NCBI GenBank assembly: GCA_035691305.1 | Contig: DASSJF010000050.1 | Span: forward strand, 1-64,000 | DNA: 64,000 nt | Reading direction: 5' to 3' | DNA from: a bacterium | Lineage (GTDB): Bacteria; Sysuimicrobiota; Sysuimicrobiia; Sysuimicrobiales; Segetimicrobiaceae | Part shown: positions 8,151 through 16,369 of the stretch, one piece after another | How the letters are laid out: the number at the start of each line of letters is the position of its first letter | How positions within the stretch are numbered: position 1 is the stretch's first letter | The notes under the pieces: model-generated | Database searches by the model: none | What the model saw: only the letters and a program-made list of their open reading frames with translations | Told to the model about the DNA's origin: nothing | Translations under genes and position numbers: made by a program

Positions 8151-9554
8151 ATGCCCGGGGTTCTCGACCCGTTTGTCCCCTCGGCCGGCGATCCGTGGGA
8201 CGCGCGCAAGGCGGCGCATCTCCTGCGCCGCGCGGGGTTCGGTCCGCTGCCCGAGGAGGTGGACCGCGCCGTGGCCGCCGGATGCGACCGCACCGTTGAC
8301 GCGCTCTTCGCGTTTCCCCCGGAGCCGTCGCCGCCCGCCGTCTTCGACGACGTGCGCGGCGCCGAGCGGCAGCTGGAGTCGGCGCTGGAGACGCTGCGCG
8401 CGACCAGGCAGCCGATCAACCTCAAGACCCACCCCGAGCTTCGTGACCTCTACCGGGAGGCCGGCCGCCAGCACGGGCGCGCGGTCGTGACGCTGGCCGG
8501 CTGGTGGCTCAACCGGATGGCGACGTCCCCCGCTCCGCTTCAGGAGAAGCTCGTGCTCTTCTGGCACGGTCACTTCACCAGTTCGTTCGGCGACGTGCAC
8601 GACGCGATCGCGATGTTCAACCAGAACCAGCTGTTCCGACGCCACGCCGCCGGCAACTTCGCGCGGCTGCTCGACGGCGTGGCCCGCGACCCGGCGATGC
8701 TGCGGTACCTCAACAACGACGTGAACCGGAGAGGCCACCCCAACGAGAACTGGGCGCGCGAGCTCATGGAGCTGTTTACGATGGGGATCGGCCACTACGC
8801 CGAGGACGACGTGAAGGAATCCGCGCGGGCATGGACGGGCTGGACGCTACGCGACTTTCGCACCGGCGACGACCGGCGCGTCTTCGCGTTCAAGCCGATG
8901 ATGCACGACGACGGATCGAAGATGTTTCTCGGGCAGGCCGGGCCGTGGGACGGCACCGACATCCTGCGCATCATCCTCGCGCAGGACGCCACGCCGCGGT
9001 GGATCGCCGGCAAACTGGCGGCGTTCTTCGTCTCCCCCACTCCCAACCCGCCGCTCGTGGACGCCATGGGGCGCCGGCTGCGCGCCTCGGCCTACGATCT
9101 GGCGCCGATGCTGAAGACTCTCTTCCGGTCGCGGGCGTTCTACCAGCCGGACGTGATGCTGACGCAGGTGAAGGGGCCGGTCGAGTTCGCGGTCGGCGCG
9201 GTCCGCCACCTGGGCATCAACGCGCCCGACTGGGTGCGCGTCTTCCAGGCGGCGGGCGTGATGGGACAGCGCCTCTTCTTCCCGCCGAACGTGGCGGGCT
9301 GGCACGGCGGCACCGCGTGGATCAACGCCGGAACGGTCTTCGCCCGCACCGACCTGGCCGCGGGTCTCATCTCCGGCCGTCTCGGGCCGGTCGACGACGC
9401 GGCGTTCCCGACGCTCGACGCGACCGTTGCCAGGTTGTTGGCGCGGCCGCTCGCGCCCCACCGGCACGGCACGCTCGCGCTCGCGACGGACGGACGGCCG
9501 TCCCGGACGGCCGTCCATCTCGTGATGAGCCTGCCGGAGTATTTCGTCGCCTGA
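8151..9554 (+). CDS. DUF1800 domain protein
   Basis: A 467-residue protein of the DUF1800 family, recognisable from the N-terminal helix block DARKAAHLLRRAGFGP and the later signatures KLVLFWHGHFTSS, NENWARELMELFTMG and PPNVAGWHGG. The family is widespread, has no established activity and is almost always paired with a DUF1501 gene, as here. No signal peptide is evident, although the partner has one. The ATG at 8151 is fixed by GGGGGAGG nine bases upstream; the frame is also open upstream but that part overlaps the amidohydrolase in another frame. It probably forms an operon with the next gene, 28 bp away. Confidence 0.9.
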   Translation: MPGVLDPFVPSAGDPWDARKAAHLLRRAGFGPLPEEVDRAVAAGCDRTVDALFAFPPEPSPPAVFDDVRGAERQLESALETLRATRQPINLKTHPELRDLYREAGRQHGRAVVTLAGWWLNRMATSPAPLQEKLVLFWHGHFTSSFGDVHDAIAMFNQNQLFRRHAAGNFARLLDGVARDPAMLRYLNNDVNRRGHPNENWARELMELFTMGIGHYAEDDVKESARAWTGWTLRDFRTGDDRRVFAFKPMMHDDGSKMFLGQAGPWDGTDILRIILAQDATPRWIAGKLAAFFVSPTPNPPLVDAMGRRLRASAYDLAPMLKTLFRSRAFYQPDVMLTQVKGPVEFAVGAVRHLGINAPDWVRVFQAAGVMGQRLFFPPNVAGWHGGTAWINAGTVFARTDLAAGLISGRLGPVDDAAFPTLDATVARLLARPLAPHRHGTLALATDGRPSRTAVHLVMSLPEYFVA

Positions 9555-9582
9555 CGACTGGGAAGAAAGGGAGAAACGAATC

Positions 9583-10872
9583 ATGCGAACCATGAACACG
9601 CGGCGCGAGTTCCTCACGAAGGGCCTCACGATTCTGGCTGCCGGCGCGACCGCGCCGATGTTCCTCACGCGGACGGCGCTCGCCCTCAACGACCCGTGGG
9701 ACCTGGCCCTCACGGCGGCCGCGGCCGGCCGGCCCGACTGGCCGACGCTGGTGGTGATCCAGCTCGGCGGGGGCAACGACGGCCTGAACACGGTGGTGCC
9801 GTTCGTGCACGACGAGTACTACCGGGCACGGCCCAAGCTCGCGGTGCCGCAGCAGAAGGTCCTCCGGCTGACCGACGAGGTAGGCCTGCACCCGGCGCTC
9901 GCGGCGATCAAGAGCGCCTACGACGACGGGCGGGTCGCGGTCGTGCAGGGCGTCGGCTACCCGAACCCCAACCGCAGCCACTTTCGGTCGATGGAGATCT
10001 GGCAGACGGCCGATCCCGCCGGCACCGGCCCGAAGACCGGCTGGCTGGGCCGCCTCTTCGACAGCGAATGTCCCGACTGCGGCTCGAACGCCGGCATGAC
10101 ACTGTCCGCGGAGATGCCGCTGGCGATGCAGGGCGAAACGTCCAAGGTCGTTGCCGTCGACGATATCTCGCGGTTCGGCTTTCACCCGGTCCAGGGCGGC
10201 GGCGCCGCGGAAGCCGACGCCTTTCGCCGCCTCATTCAGCCGGTGCCCGGCGAGGAGCCGCTGGTGGACTTCCTCACGCACACCGAGATGAACGCGATGC
10301 TGGCCGCCGCCGACCTCAACAAGCTGGCCGGCCGGCTCGCGCAGGACGCGGGCTCGGGCTATCCTCGGGACCCGTTCGCGCAGAAGTTGCGGATTGTCGC
10401 CGAGTTGATCGCCGCCGGCTCGCCGACGCGGGTCTACTACGTGGGGCTCGGCGGCTTCGACACGCATGTGACGCAGACGGGGCGCCACGACCGGCTGCTC
10501 GAGTCGATGGGCGCGGCGCTCGGCGCGTTCCTCGGCGACCTCAAGACGAAGGGTATCCAAGATCAAGTGCTGCTCATGACCTTTTCGGAGTTCGGGCGAC
10601 GCGTCGCGGAGAACGCCTCCGGCGGCACCGACCACGGCACGGCCGCGCCGATGCTGCTCGTCGGCAGCCAGGTCAAACCCGGCGTGCACGGCGTGCACCC
10701 GAGCCTGACCGACCTCGACCAGGGGGACCTGAAGTACCAGGTCGACTTCCGCAGCGTCTATAGCACGGTGCTCGAGCAGTGGCTGGGGGTGCGGAGCGCC
10801 CCGATTCTCGGCGGCAAGTTCAACCCGGTGGATGTGATCAAGCCGCACGTCGCGGTGTCGGCCGGGGGGTAA
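9583..10872 (+). CDS. DUF1501 secreted protein with Tat-type signal
   Basis: A 429-residue protein beginning with a twin-arginine signal (TRREFLTKGLTILAAGATA), so probably exported folded. The body matches DUF1501, related to the alkaline phosphatase/sulfatase fold: it has QLGGGNDGLNTVVPF at the start, GGFDTHVTQ in the middle and TFSEFGRR followed by DHGTAAPMLLVG near the end. The family function is unknown. The first ATG (9583) has AAGGGAG nine bases upstream; a second ATG three codons on is possible. It is coupled to the DUF1800 gene, a conserved pairing that suggests one exported complex. Confidence 0.9.
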   Translation: MRTMNTRREFLTKGLTILAAGATAPMFLTRTALALNDPWDLALTAAAAGRPDWPTLVVIQLGGGNDGLNTVVPFVHDEYYRARPKLAVPQQKVLRLTDEVGLHPALAAIKSAYDDGRVAVVQGVGYPNPNRSHFRSMEIWQTADPAGTGPKTGWLGRLFDSECPDCGSNAGMTLSAEMPLAMQGETSKVVAVDDISRFGFHPVQGGGAAEADAFRRLIQPVPGEEPLVDFLTHTEMNAMLAAADLNKLAGRLAQDAGSGYPRDPFAQKLRIVAELIAAGSPTRVYYVGLGGFDTHVTQTGRHDRLLESMGAALGAFLGDLKTKGIQDQVLLMTFSEFGRRVAENASGGTDHGTAAPMLLVGSQVKPGVHGVHPSLTDLDQGDLKYQVDFRSVYSTVLEQWLGVRSAPILGGKFNPVDVIKPHVAVSAGG

Positions 10873-10946
10873 ACTTCTGCTCGAAATCAAACGGGTACGC
10901 ATACCGGCTGATCCAACGCGCCACTGCACCCAAGAAGGTACGGGGG

Positions 10947-11306
10947 CTACGGCAGTTTTTCCGCGATTCGCCCCGTGAACTCCGCGAGCAAAAACGGCTT
11001 GATGCCGTCCGGCCCCGTCATGCGGACGGTGAGCGGTCCCCGCGCGGCTTCGAACTCGACCGCAAAGGTGATGCACGGGCAGCAGAGGCGCTCGAGCGTG
11101 ATCCATTCGGTGACGGCAAGCGCCAGGGCGGCATCGCCGGGGGCGCCGGGCGCGGTCGCGGATCCCGAGGGGAACCGAAGGCGGAAGCCGTCGGGCAGTT
11201 CGTCGGCCTGCCGGCACGCGTCGAAGACCTGACGCACGAGGCCGCGGAGCCGTTCGCGCTGCTCCGGCGTGAACACGGTCAAGTCGCAGGCTAACGTAGG
11301 CGGCAT
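10947..11306 (-). CDS. Small conserved protein with ERLCCPC motif
   Basis: A 119-residue cytosolic protein. The centre carries EWITLERLCCPCITFAVEFE and the end MTGPDGIKPFLL, a pattern I recall from a widespread family of small uncharacterised proteins in which a E-R-x-C-C-P-F/C box precedes an amphipathic strand. The adjacent cysteines suggest metal or thiol chemistry, but no activity is established. It begins 31 bp from the start of the next minus-strand gene's stop, with no strong ribosome site visible. It faces the DUF1501 gene tail to tail. Confidence 0.65.
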   Translation of the reverse strand: MPPTLACDLTVFTPEQRERLRGLVRQVFDACRQADELPDGFRLRFPSGSATAPGAPGDAALALAVTEWITLERLCCPCITFAVEFEAARGPLTVRMTGPDGIKPFLLAEFTGRIAEKLP

Positions 11307-11335
11307 CGCTACCCCAGCAACGCGACGGGGGACGG

Positions 11336-11848
11336 TTATTCCGGCGGCGCGGTCGACCGCGCCGCCGCGTTTGCCGCGGCGACGAGCGCGTTGCGGAGTG
11401 CGCCCACGATCTCGAGGATGCCGTTGCCGAGAATCAGCGCTTTGCTGCCGGGGATGTCGTGGCCGGGCAGCGTGACGAGGTACGGCGGCGCGTGCGGCGG
11501 CAGCGGCGGCAGCGGTTCGAAGGCCTCTCGCGTGAGCGCGGACGCCGCCTTCTCGAGCGCGGCCAGCCGGTCTGCCAGCGCGGACGGCGCGTCGTCGGAC
11601 GCGGAGCCGGGCGGCGCGGCGCCGTCCGGCAGGACGGCCGGCAACAGCCGGCGGGCCTCCCGGAACGTCCGGCCGAGGTCGGCGAAGACGGCGCGCACCT
11701 CGTCGTCGTAAGAACGCCCGACGCCGGTGCGCGGATAGTCGGGGCGCGCCTTCTTCAGCGGTTCGTACTGGGACAGCCGGCGGAGGTCGTGTGCCCGAGC
11801 CTCGAGCACCTCGAGAGTCTTCCAGAATTCGATGGCGTCCGCGTCCAT
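11336..11848 (-). CDS. Hypothetical protein, helical, unknown function
   Basis: A 170-residue protein, mostly helical: an N-terminal acidic helix (MDADAIEFWKTLEVLEARAH), a charged middle and a Pro-rich stretch (PLPPLPPHAPPYL) before a C-terminal segment ending ILEIVGALRNALVAAANAA. No signal peptide, catalytic motif or metal site is recognised. Coding is supported by the long open frame with typical third-position G/C bias and by its fit in a row of minus-strand genes, just downstream of the toxin-antitoxin pair. The start is uncertain because no Shine-Dalgarno sequence is obvious before the ATG. Confidence 0.55.
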   Translation of the reverse strand: MDADAIEFWKTLEVLEARAHDLRRLSQYEPLKKARPDYPRTGVGRSYDDEVRAVFADLGRTFREARRLLPAVLPDGAAPPGSASDDAPSALADRLAALEKAASALTREAFEPLPPLPPHAPPYLVTLPGHDIPGSKALILGNGILEIVGALRNALVAAANAAARSTAPPE

Positions 11849-11855
11849 GTTGGAC

Positions 11856-12320
11856 TTAATCCGCTGTTCGCGTTTCAGGATCGACCACAGCCAGCCTTGG
11901 GAAATAGGTCCGGTAGTATCCTCGGTCGCGGGTCAGCAGCCGGCTCGCCTGAACCATCGCGTGGCCCCCGATGAGGAAGTCGGTGATCACACGGCGCCGC
12001 GGGACGATCGCGCGGCGGCAATGAGGGCACCGGTCCCGGGGCTGCTCCTTGGCGCGCCGCCGGTAACGCTTCCAGGCGTCGCCGGCGCTTACCAGCGATT
12101 CCGGTTCGAAGCCGGTCATTTGGACTCCGGCGTCGCCGAGAAACCGATCGAGGTCGCCGGCGTGCGCGAAGTGCGCCGTGAGTTCCGCGTACACGACCGG
12201 GCAGATGACAACAGGGCCGCTTCGCGCGGCCGACAGCAATGCTGTGCGGGACGCGTCTGCGTGCTCCGGATCGTCGAGGAGCAGATCAAACAAGACGTTC
12301 GAATCGACGGCGACTGTCAT
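11856..12320 (-). CDS. vapC: PIN-domain toxin of a VapBC-type module
   Basis: A 154-residue PIN-domain ribonuclease. The acidic active-site residues are Asp in AVDSNVLFDLL at the N-terminus, Glu in YAELTAHF near residue 50 and Asp residues in VITDFLIGGHA near 115. Members cleave tRNA or rRNA and are held inactive by the cognate antitoxin. An insertion with a CPHC pair (RDRCPHCRRAI) sits before the third acidic site and is typical of a PIN subgroup with a small zinc-knuckle-like loop. The ATG overlaps the antitoxin stop by four bases (ATGA), so translation is coupled and the antitoxin is made first. Confidence 0.88.
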   Translation of the reverse strand: MTVAVDSNVLFDLLLDDPEHADASRTALLSAARSGPVVICPVVYAELTAHFAHAGDLDRFLGDAGVQMTGFEPESLVSAGDAWKRYRRRAKEQPRDRCPHCRRAIVPRRRVITDFLIGGHAMVQASRLLTRDRGYYRTYFPRLAVVDPETRTAD

Positions 12321-12556
12321 TTGCCCCGCAGGGTTTCGATGACGACATCCGTCCTCGCTGCCTTGCCGCCGCGCTTTAGAAACCCGCGCCACCGATCAAG
12401 GGCCGTGCCGGTGACGCGCTTCCGTAGAATTATCGCGCCGCTCCGAACTTCGAAATCCACTTGTGCCCCAGGCCCCAGGGCCAGGGCGTCCCTTGCCGCT
12501 TTCGGCAGAGTAATTTGTCCCTTTCGCGTCACGGTTGCCACAGGCGGCGTCACCAT
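12317..12556 (-). CDS. vapB: AbrB/SpoVT-type antitoxin
   Basis: A 79-residue DNA-binding antitoxin with the swapped-hairpin AbrB domain at the N-terminus (TVTRKGQITLPKAARDALAL then GAQVDFEV) and a C-terminal tail that should bind and block the PIN toxin. These proteins repress their own promoter, alone and with the toxin. The ATG at 12556 lies six to seven bases downstream of a strong -10 box, so the mRNA is probably leaderless; a TTG two codons upstream would fall inside the untranscribed region. Three 14-bp-spaced GCATTAC repeats cover the promoter and are likely binding sites. Confidence 0.88.
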   Translation of the reverse strand: MVTPPVATVTRKGQITLPKAARDALALGPGAQVDFEVRSGAIILRKRVTGTALDRWRGFLKRGGKAARTDVVIETLRGK

Positions 12557-12561
12557 CCGCA

Positions 12562-12590
12562 ATTGTAATGCAAACCGGGTAATGCGTCAA
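12562..12590 (-). promoter_or_regulatory. Sigma-70 promoter of the vapBC module, leaderless start
   Basis: On the minus strand TTGACG (12590-12585) and TACAAT (12567-12562) are separated by exactly 17 bp. The predicted transcription start falls on or next to the A of the antitoxin ATG at 12556, leaving no room for a ribosome binding site. Confidence 0.75.
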
Positions 12591-12599
12591 GAGTAATGC
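12565..12599 (-). repeat. Three GCATTAC direct repeats at 14-bp period (putative operator)
   Basis: GTAATGC occurs on the plus strand at 12565, 12579 and 12593 (GCATTAC on the coding strand), exactly 14 bp apart. The repeats overlap the -10 box, the spacer and the region beside the -35 box. The arrangement suits cooperative autorepression by the AbrB-type antitoxin, which is inferred rather than shown. Confidence 0.65.
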
Positions 12600-12678
12600 C
12601 GCATTGCGTTCATGATATCGTCCGCAGTCTACGGCGGCGGGTGGGGAAAACGCGCGCCGTTCGGGAACCCATCTCGCT

Positions 12679-13551
12679 GTGAACGTGAGCGGCGCCGGCT
12701 GGAAGCGCACCCTCTCTCTGCCCTCTTCGGTCAGGCTGGTCTGGCACGCCTCGGAGCCGTTTCCGCGCGACGTGCCGCTGGACGAATTCTACGGGCGCAT
12801 CGAGGTGCCGCCGGGGCCGGACGGCCTCCCGCCCATCATCGCCAACATGGTGATGACCCAGAACGGCGAGGCGACGATCGACGGCAAGGCGGCGCCGATC
12901 GGCACGCCGGTGGACCGGTTCGTCCTGGGCCGCCTGCGGACGTCGGCGGATGTGCTGCTCTCCGGCGCCGGCACGATGCTCGCCGAGGACCTCTCGGCGC
13001 TCGTGCCCGAAGGGGACCTGGCGCGCCGGACCGCGGCGGGACGCCCCGCTCGCCTGCTGGCCGCGCTCGTCGCCACGGGCGTCGCGTGGAGCGACGACGT
13101 GCTGGCCAAGAAGTTTTTCACCGACCCGCGCTTCGACCGGCTGATCATCACCGGCGACCGGCCCAGCCCGGAGCAGGTCCGGCGGCTCGAAGCGCGCGGC
13201 GTGGAAGTGCTGCGCGTCGAAGCGGGACCGGACGGGCGCCCGCGGACGCGCGCGGCGGTCGGCGCGCTCGGCGCGCGCGGCGCGCGTCTCGTGCTGACGG
13301 AGGGCGGGCCGCGGGTGCTCGCGTCGCTCATGCGCGAGCGCCTCGTTGTCGACTACTTCCTGACGACGAGCCCGCTCGTCACCGGCGAGCCAAAGGCGCA
13401 GATGCCGGTCGCGGCGCACGTCACCGCCGGCGGCCGCCCGCTGCTGCTGTCGCGCCGGAGCCGCCACGAATACGCCTTTCGAGACCCGGAAACGGGCGCG
13501 CCGCTGATCGAGGCGTACGACCGGTTTCGTGTCGTGTATCCGCGGGTGTGA
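12679..13551 (+). CDS. RibD C-terminal-type reductase (dihydrofolate reductase fold)
   Basis: A 290-residue protein with one RibD_C domain: ANMVMTQNGEATIDGKA near residue 55 corresponds to the substrate-binding strand, followed by SADVLLSGAGTMLAED and the NADPH-binding LVLTEGGPRVLASLM near 215. Full RibD proteins join a deaminase to this reductase; the deaminase is absent here, so this is the stand-alone pyrimidine reductase-like form. Such proteins act in riboflavin synthesis or on other small heterocycles, and no riboflavin genes are nearby to decide. The GTG at 12679 is used; a GTG two codons on is equally possible. It is divergent from the toxin-antitoxin module. Confidence 0.8.
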   Translation: MNVSGAGWKRTLSLPSSVRLVWHASEPFPRDVPLDEFYGRIEVPPGPDGLPPIIANMVMTQNGEATIDGKAAPIGTPVDRFVLGRLRTSADVLLSGAGTMLAEDLSALVPEGDLARRTAAGRPARLLAALVATGVAWSDDVLAKKFFTDPRFDRLIITGDRPSPEQVRRLEARGVEVLRVEAGPDGRPRTRAAVGALGARGARLVLTEGGPRVLASLMRERLVVDYFLTTSPLVTGEPKAQMPVAAHVTAGGRPLLLSRRSRHEYAFRDPETGAPLIEAYDRFRVVYPRV

Positions 13552-13573
13552 CGAAGGGGGGCAATCGATTCGC

Positions 13574-14680
13574 ATGGAGATGGCGACGTACCTCGAACGG
13601 ACCGTCTGCGACCTGGTGGCGATCCGCAGCGTGACCGGAGAAGAAGCGGCGATCTCGCAGTACATCCACGACTCGCTCGCGCGCGCGGGCGTCGGCGTGG
13701 AGCGCGACGCGGAGGGCAACGTCACGGCCGAAGTCGGGTCCGGCGACCGGCTGCTGGTTGTGAACGGGCATATGGACACGGTCCCGCCGGTGGACGGCTG
13801 GACCCAGGACCCCTTCTCCCCGCGGGTGGAGAACGGCCGGATCATCGGGCTCGGCGCGTCCGACATGAAGGCGGGGCTCGCGTGCATGATGTGGCTTGCT
13901 CAGCATGTGCGGCCCAAGGTGCGAACGTGGTTCGCGTTCACGAACAACGAGGAAGGCGGCGCCGTCACGCCGCGCAACGGCGTGCGCCGGCTGATCGGCC
14001 GCGTCTCTCCGGACTACGCGATCACGACCGAGCCGTCGTACGACGAGACGAAGAAGCGCCTGTCGATCGGCGTCGGCTGTCAGGGCCGCGCGATCGGGCA
14101 TCTCGTCGTGATCGGCCGAAGCGGCCACTCGTCGGACTGGCGGCGCGCAGACAACGCGATCTACCGCGGCGTGGACGTCATCAGGCGCATCGCCGAGACG
14201 GCGTCCCGCCACAAGGGCGTGGAGGTCGCGCCCGGGGTGCAGAGCGTCCCGTCCCTTTCGGTGGTCGCCGCGCGGGCGGGCATCGCCACCAACATCATTC
14301 CGGATCGGCTCCGGCTGACCGTGGACCGGCGGCTCGCCCCGGGCGAGGACTACGGGACGTTCGAAGGCGAGCTGCGCGGCTCGATCGACGGCACCGCGCA
14401 CGAGCTCGAGATCGAGAAACTCTGTCTGCCGACGCTCGCGGACCGCAAGGGCCGCACGCTCGCCGTGGCGATCGCCGCCCTGGACCGCCTCCAGGGCGAG
14501 GCGCCGCTGCAGTTCTCGCAGGGACGGCAGGATCTATCGATCTTCGCCGAGCGCACCCGCGACTTCGTCAACCTTGGTCCCGGCTCGTCGGGGCAGGCGC
14601 ACAATGCGGGCGAACACGCGACGGTCGCCGGGATGGTGGCCGCGGCGACCGTGTTGAAAGCCGTGATCGAAGGGATCTAG
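13574..14680 (+). CDS. M20 family peptidase (ArgE/DapE/CPG2-like)
   Basis: A 368-residue zinc hydrolase. Metal ligands and catalytic residues are visible in order: VNGHMDTVPP near residue 65 (His, Asp), GASDMKAG near 97 (bridging Asp), FTNNEEGG near 123 (general base Glu and ligand Glu), TTEPS near 153 and AHNAGEHA near 340 (final His). The lid domain between carries the His of SGHSSDWR. Relatives deacylate N-acyl amino acids or cleave dipeptides; the substrate is unknown. The ATG at 13574 lies downstream of a GGGGGG run, with a second ATG two codons on. Its stop overlaps the convergent paaD stop in a CTAG. Confidence 0.85.
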   Translation: MEMATYLERTVCDLVAIRSVTGEEAAISQYIHDSLARAGVGVERDAEGNVTAEVGSGDRLLVVNGHMDTVPPVDGWTQDPFSPRVENGRIIGLGASDMKAGLACMMWLAQHVRPKVRTWFAFTNNEEGGAVTPRNGVRRLIGRVSPDYAITTEPSYDETKKRLSIGVGCQGRAIGHLVVIGRSGHSSDWRRADNAIYRGVDVIRRIAETASRHKGVEVAPGVQSVPSLSVVAARAGIATNIIPDRLRLTVDRRLAPGEDYGTFEGELRGSIDGTAHELEIEKLCLPTLADRKGRTLAVAIAALDRLQGEAPLQFSQGRQDLSIFAERTRDFVNLGPGSSGQAHNAGEHATVAGMVAAATVLKAVIEGI

Positions 14681-15159
14681 GGCTCGGCGGGCGGCTTGAA
14701 GCGCTCGAACGGATTGCGGCAGTGCCGGCAGACGTAGGTGGATCGGCACAGGGTCGGACCGAACAAACTCGCGACCTCGACGTCGTGCGATCCGCAATAC
14801 GGGCAGACCGGCGGCTCCGCGAAGCGGCAGGACGGGACGGACAGTCCGTGTGCGGCGAGGCGCTCGCGGCCTCGGGCCGTCATCCGTTCGAGCGTCCACG
14901 GTTCGTCGTAGGTATACTCCACCGAGACGTCGCGGACGCCCGGGATGGCGAGCAGCCCGTCGCGGATGCGGCCGCGGATCACGGCGAGCGCCGGGCACGC
15001 GGTCCACGTCGGGACGAGGCGGACGCTCACACGGGCGCCGGCCTCCACGCGGACGTCCCGGACGAGGCCCAGGTCGGTGATCGCGATCGGAAGCTCCGGG
15101 TCCTCGACGGTCGCAAGGACGTCCCAGGCCGCCTCCTCGAGCGACGTGACGGCAGTCAC
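14677..15159 (-). CDS. paaD: Phenylacetyl-CoA epoxidase maturation protein PaaD
   Basis: A 160-residue protein with an N-terminal MIP18/DUF59 domain (AWDVLATVEDPELP then DLGLVRDV and PTWTACPAL) and a C-terminal zinc-ribbon-like part with cysteines in CPYCGS and CRHCRNPFERF. In the Paa system PaaD is thought to help assemble the metal centres of the multicomponent epoxidase. The GTG start overlaps the paaC stop as GTGA. It is the last gene of paaABCD; no paaE reductase follows, so electrons must come from a reductase encoded elsewhere. Confidence 0.9.
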   Translation of the reverse strand: MTAVTSLEEAAWDVLATVEDPELPIAITDLGLVRDVRVEAGARVSVRLVPTWTACPALAVIRGRIRDGLLAIPGVRDVSVEYTYDEPWTLERMTARGRERLAAHGLSVPSCRFAEPPVCPYCGSHDVEVASLFGPTLCRSTYVCRHCRNPFERFKPPAEP

Positions 15160-15995
15160 CAGTGCGCCTCTGGATCCGACCGCCAGACTTCCGTCATCTC
15201 CGCGTGCATCCGGGTCAGCGCCGACGTGTGGATCCCGCGCCGGCCTCCCTCGGCCGCGGCCCCCTTCGGAATCGTGAGGCCGAGCGGCTCGAAGACGGCG
15301 CGGACGGCCGCCTCCCACGTTTCACGCTGCCGGGCCGGCGGCTCTTCCAGTAATCCGGCCTTCAGCAGAACGCCGTCCACCTCGGTGCTTTCGAAGAACC
15401 CCAGCGCAAACGTCCACGCCGAGTCGAGCGCCGCCTGCACGCGCGCCCGTGCCTCCGTCGACACCGCGTCCGGCGATGCCGGCGCATCCCGCCGACTGGT
15501 CCCCGAAGGGGGAGCCGGCGCCCACGCCAGCCGCTCAAGCCACGTTGCGGCGAACAGCGCGTGGTAGCGTTCCTCCCGCCCGAGCGTCGCGGCGAGTCCC
15601 GCGACGGGCTCCTGCCCCGACCTCGCCAGGAGGCCGAGGCGCTGTTGTTCGAACGCTTCGTACAGGACCAAGCGGACGATCGTGAACTCCCATCCGCCGT
15701 TCGGCTGCTCGAGTAAGACCGCGTTGCGATAATCTGCCGGCGCGCGTCCGAACGCCAGCCGGTCCGCGCCGCCGGCTTCGTCGCCGGCGATCTGCTCGTA
15801 GAACAGCCGCGCGTGGCCCATCTCTTCCTGGGCGATGCTGCTCATTGCGACATCGCTCTCGATGTCGGGGCCGACACCGGTCCACTCCGAGTGGCGGTGG
15901 CCGATGGCCAATTCGTCGTCCGCCACCCGCAGCAGCCACTCGCGGAACGCCGCGCGGACCGCCGGGTCGGTGATCGCCGCCAGCTGTGCCGGCAC
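15156..15995 (-). CDS. paaC: Phenylacetyl-CoA epoxidase structural subunit PaaC
   Basis: A 279-residue ferritin-like protein. Helix signatures ADDELAIGHRHSEW (residues 25-40), IAQEEMGHARLFYEQ (near 60) and LGREERYHALF (near 145) are typical of PaaC, the partner that holds catalytic PaaA in the heterotetramer and does not itself bind the di-iron centre. The GTG at 15995 begins two bases after the paaB stop; the frame upstream of it only overlaps paaB. It contains a Pro/Ser-rich loop (APAPPSGTSRRDAPASPD) not seen in enteric homologues. Together with PaaA it converts phenylacetyl-CoA to the ring-1,2-epoxide. Confidence 0.9.
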   Translation of the reverse strand: MPAQLAAITDPAVRAAFREWLLRVADDELAIGHRHSEWTGVGPDIESDVAMSSIAQEEMGHARLFYEQIAGDEAGGADRLAFGRAPADYRNAVLLEQPNGGWEFTIVRLVLYEAFEQQRLGLLARSGQEPVAGLAATLGREERYHALFAATWLERLAWAPAPPSGTSRRDAPASPDAVSTEARARVQAALDSAWTFALGFFESTEVDGVLLKAGLLEEPPARQRETWEAAVRAVFEPLGLTIPKGAAAEGGRRGIHTSALTRMHAEMTEVWRSDPEAHW

Positions 15996-15997
15996 GG

Positions 15998-16369
15998 CTA
16001 CCGCTCGTCCTCGGTGGGCGCGATGTGGTATCCGCCCCGGTACGCCCGCTGCAGCTGCCGGTAGGACCCGCCGAAGCGGTAGCTCTTGTCCGTGACGGGC
16101 GCGAACATCTCCGCGGCGTCCTCCGCGGTCGCGCGGATGTCGCGTGCCGGCACGACCCACAGGCTGACGCAGGGGTCGCGCCGCGCGTAGTTCTCCTTGG
16201 CCAGCAGCAGCGCCATCTCGGCGTCGGGCGCGTGCACGTCGCCGGCGTACACGTGCGGATCCCGCCGGCGCGCCTGGATGAAGACGGCCCAGACGTCCAC
16301 GGGCGCGCCCAGCGTCCGCACCCACGATGCGGCCGGTTTGGACGGCGCCGGGGCCCGAGGACCGCTCAT
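15998..16369 (-). CDS. paaB: Phenylacetyl-CoA epoxidase subunit PaaB
   Basis: A 123-residue protein homologous to PaaB. The core reads WAVFIQARRRDPHVYAGDVH, then LAKENYARRDPCVSLWVVP and KSYRFGGSYRQL, all hallmark stretches of this small subunit, which bridges PaaAC heterodimers into the larger complex. Its N-terminal 15 residues are Pro/Ala-rich and probably disordered. The ATG overlaps the paaA stop by four bases (ATGA), so expression is translationally coupled. It acts in the cytosol in aerobic hybrid degradation of phenylacetate. Confidence 0.92.
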   Translation of the reverse strand: MSGPRAPAPSKPAASWVRTLGAPVDVWAVFIQARRRDPHVYAGDVHAPDAEMALLLAKENYARRDPCVSLWVVPARDIRATAEDAAEMFAPVTDKSYRFGGSYRQLQRAYRGGYHIAPTEDER

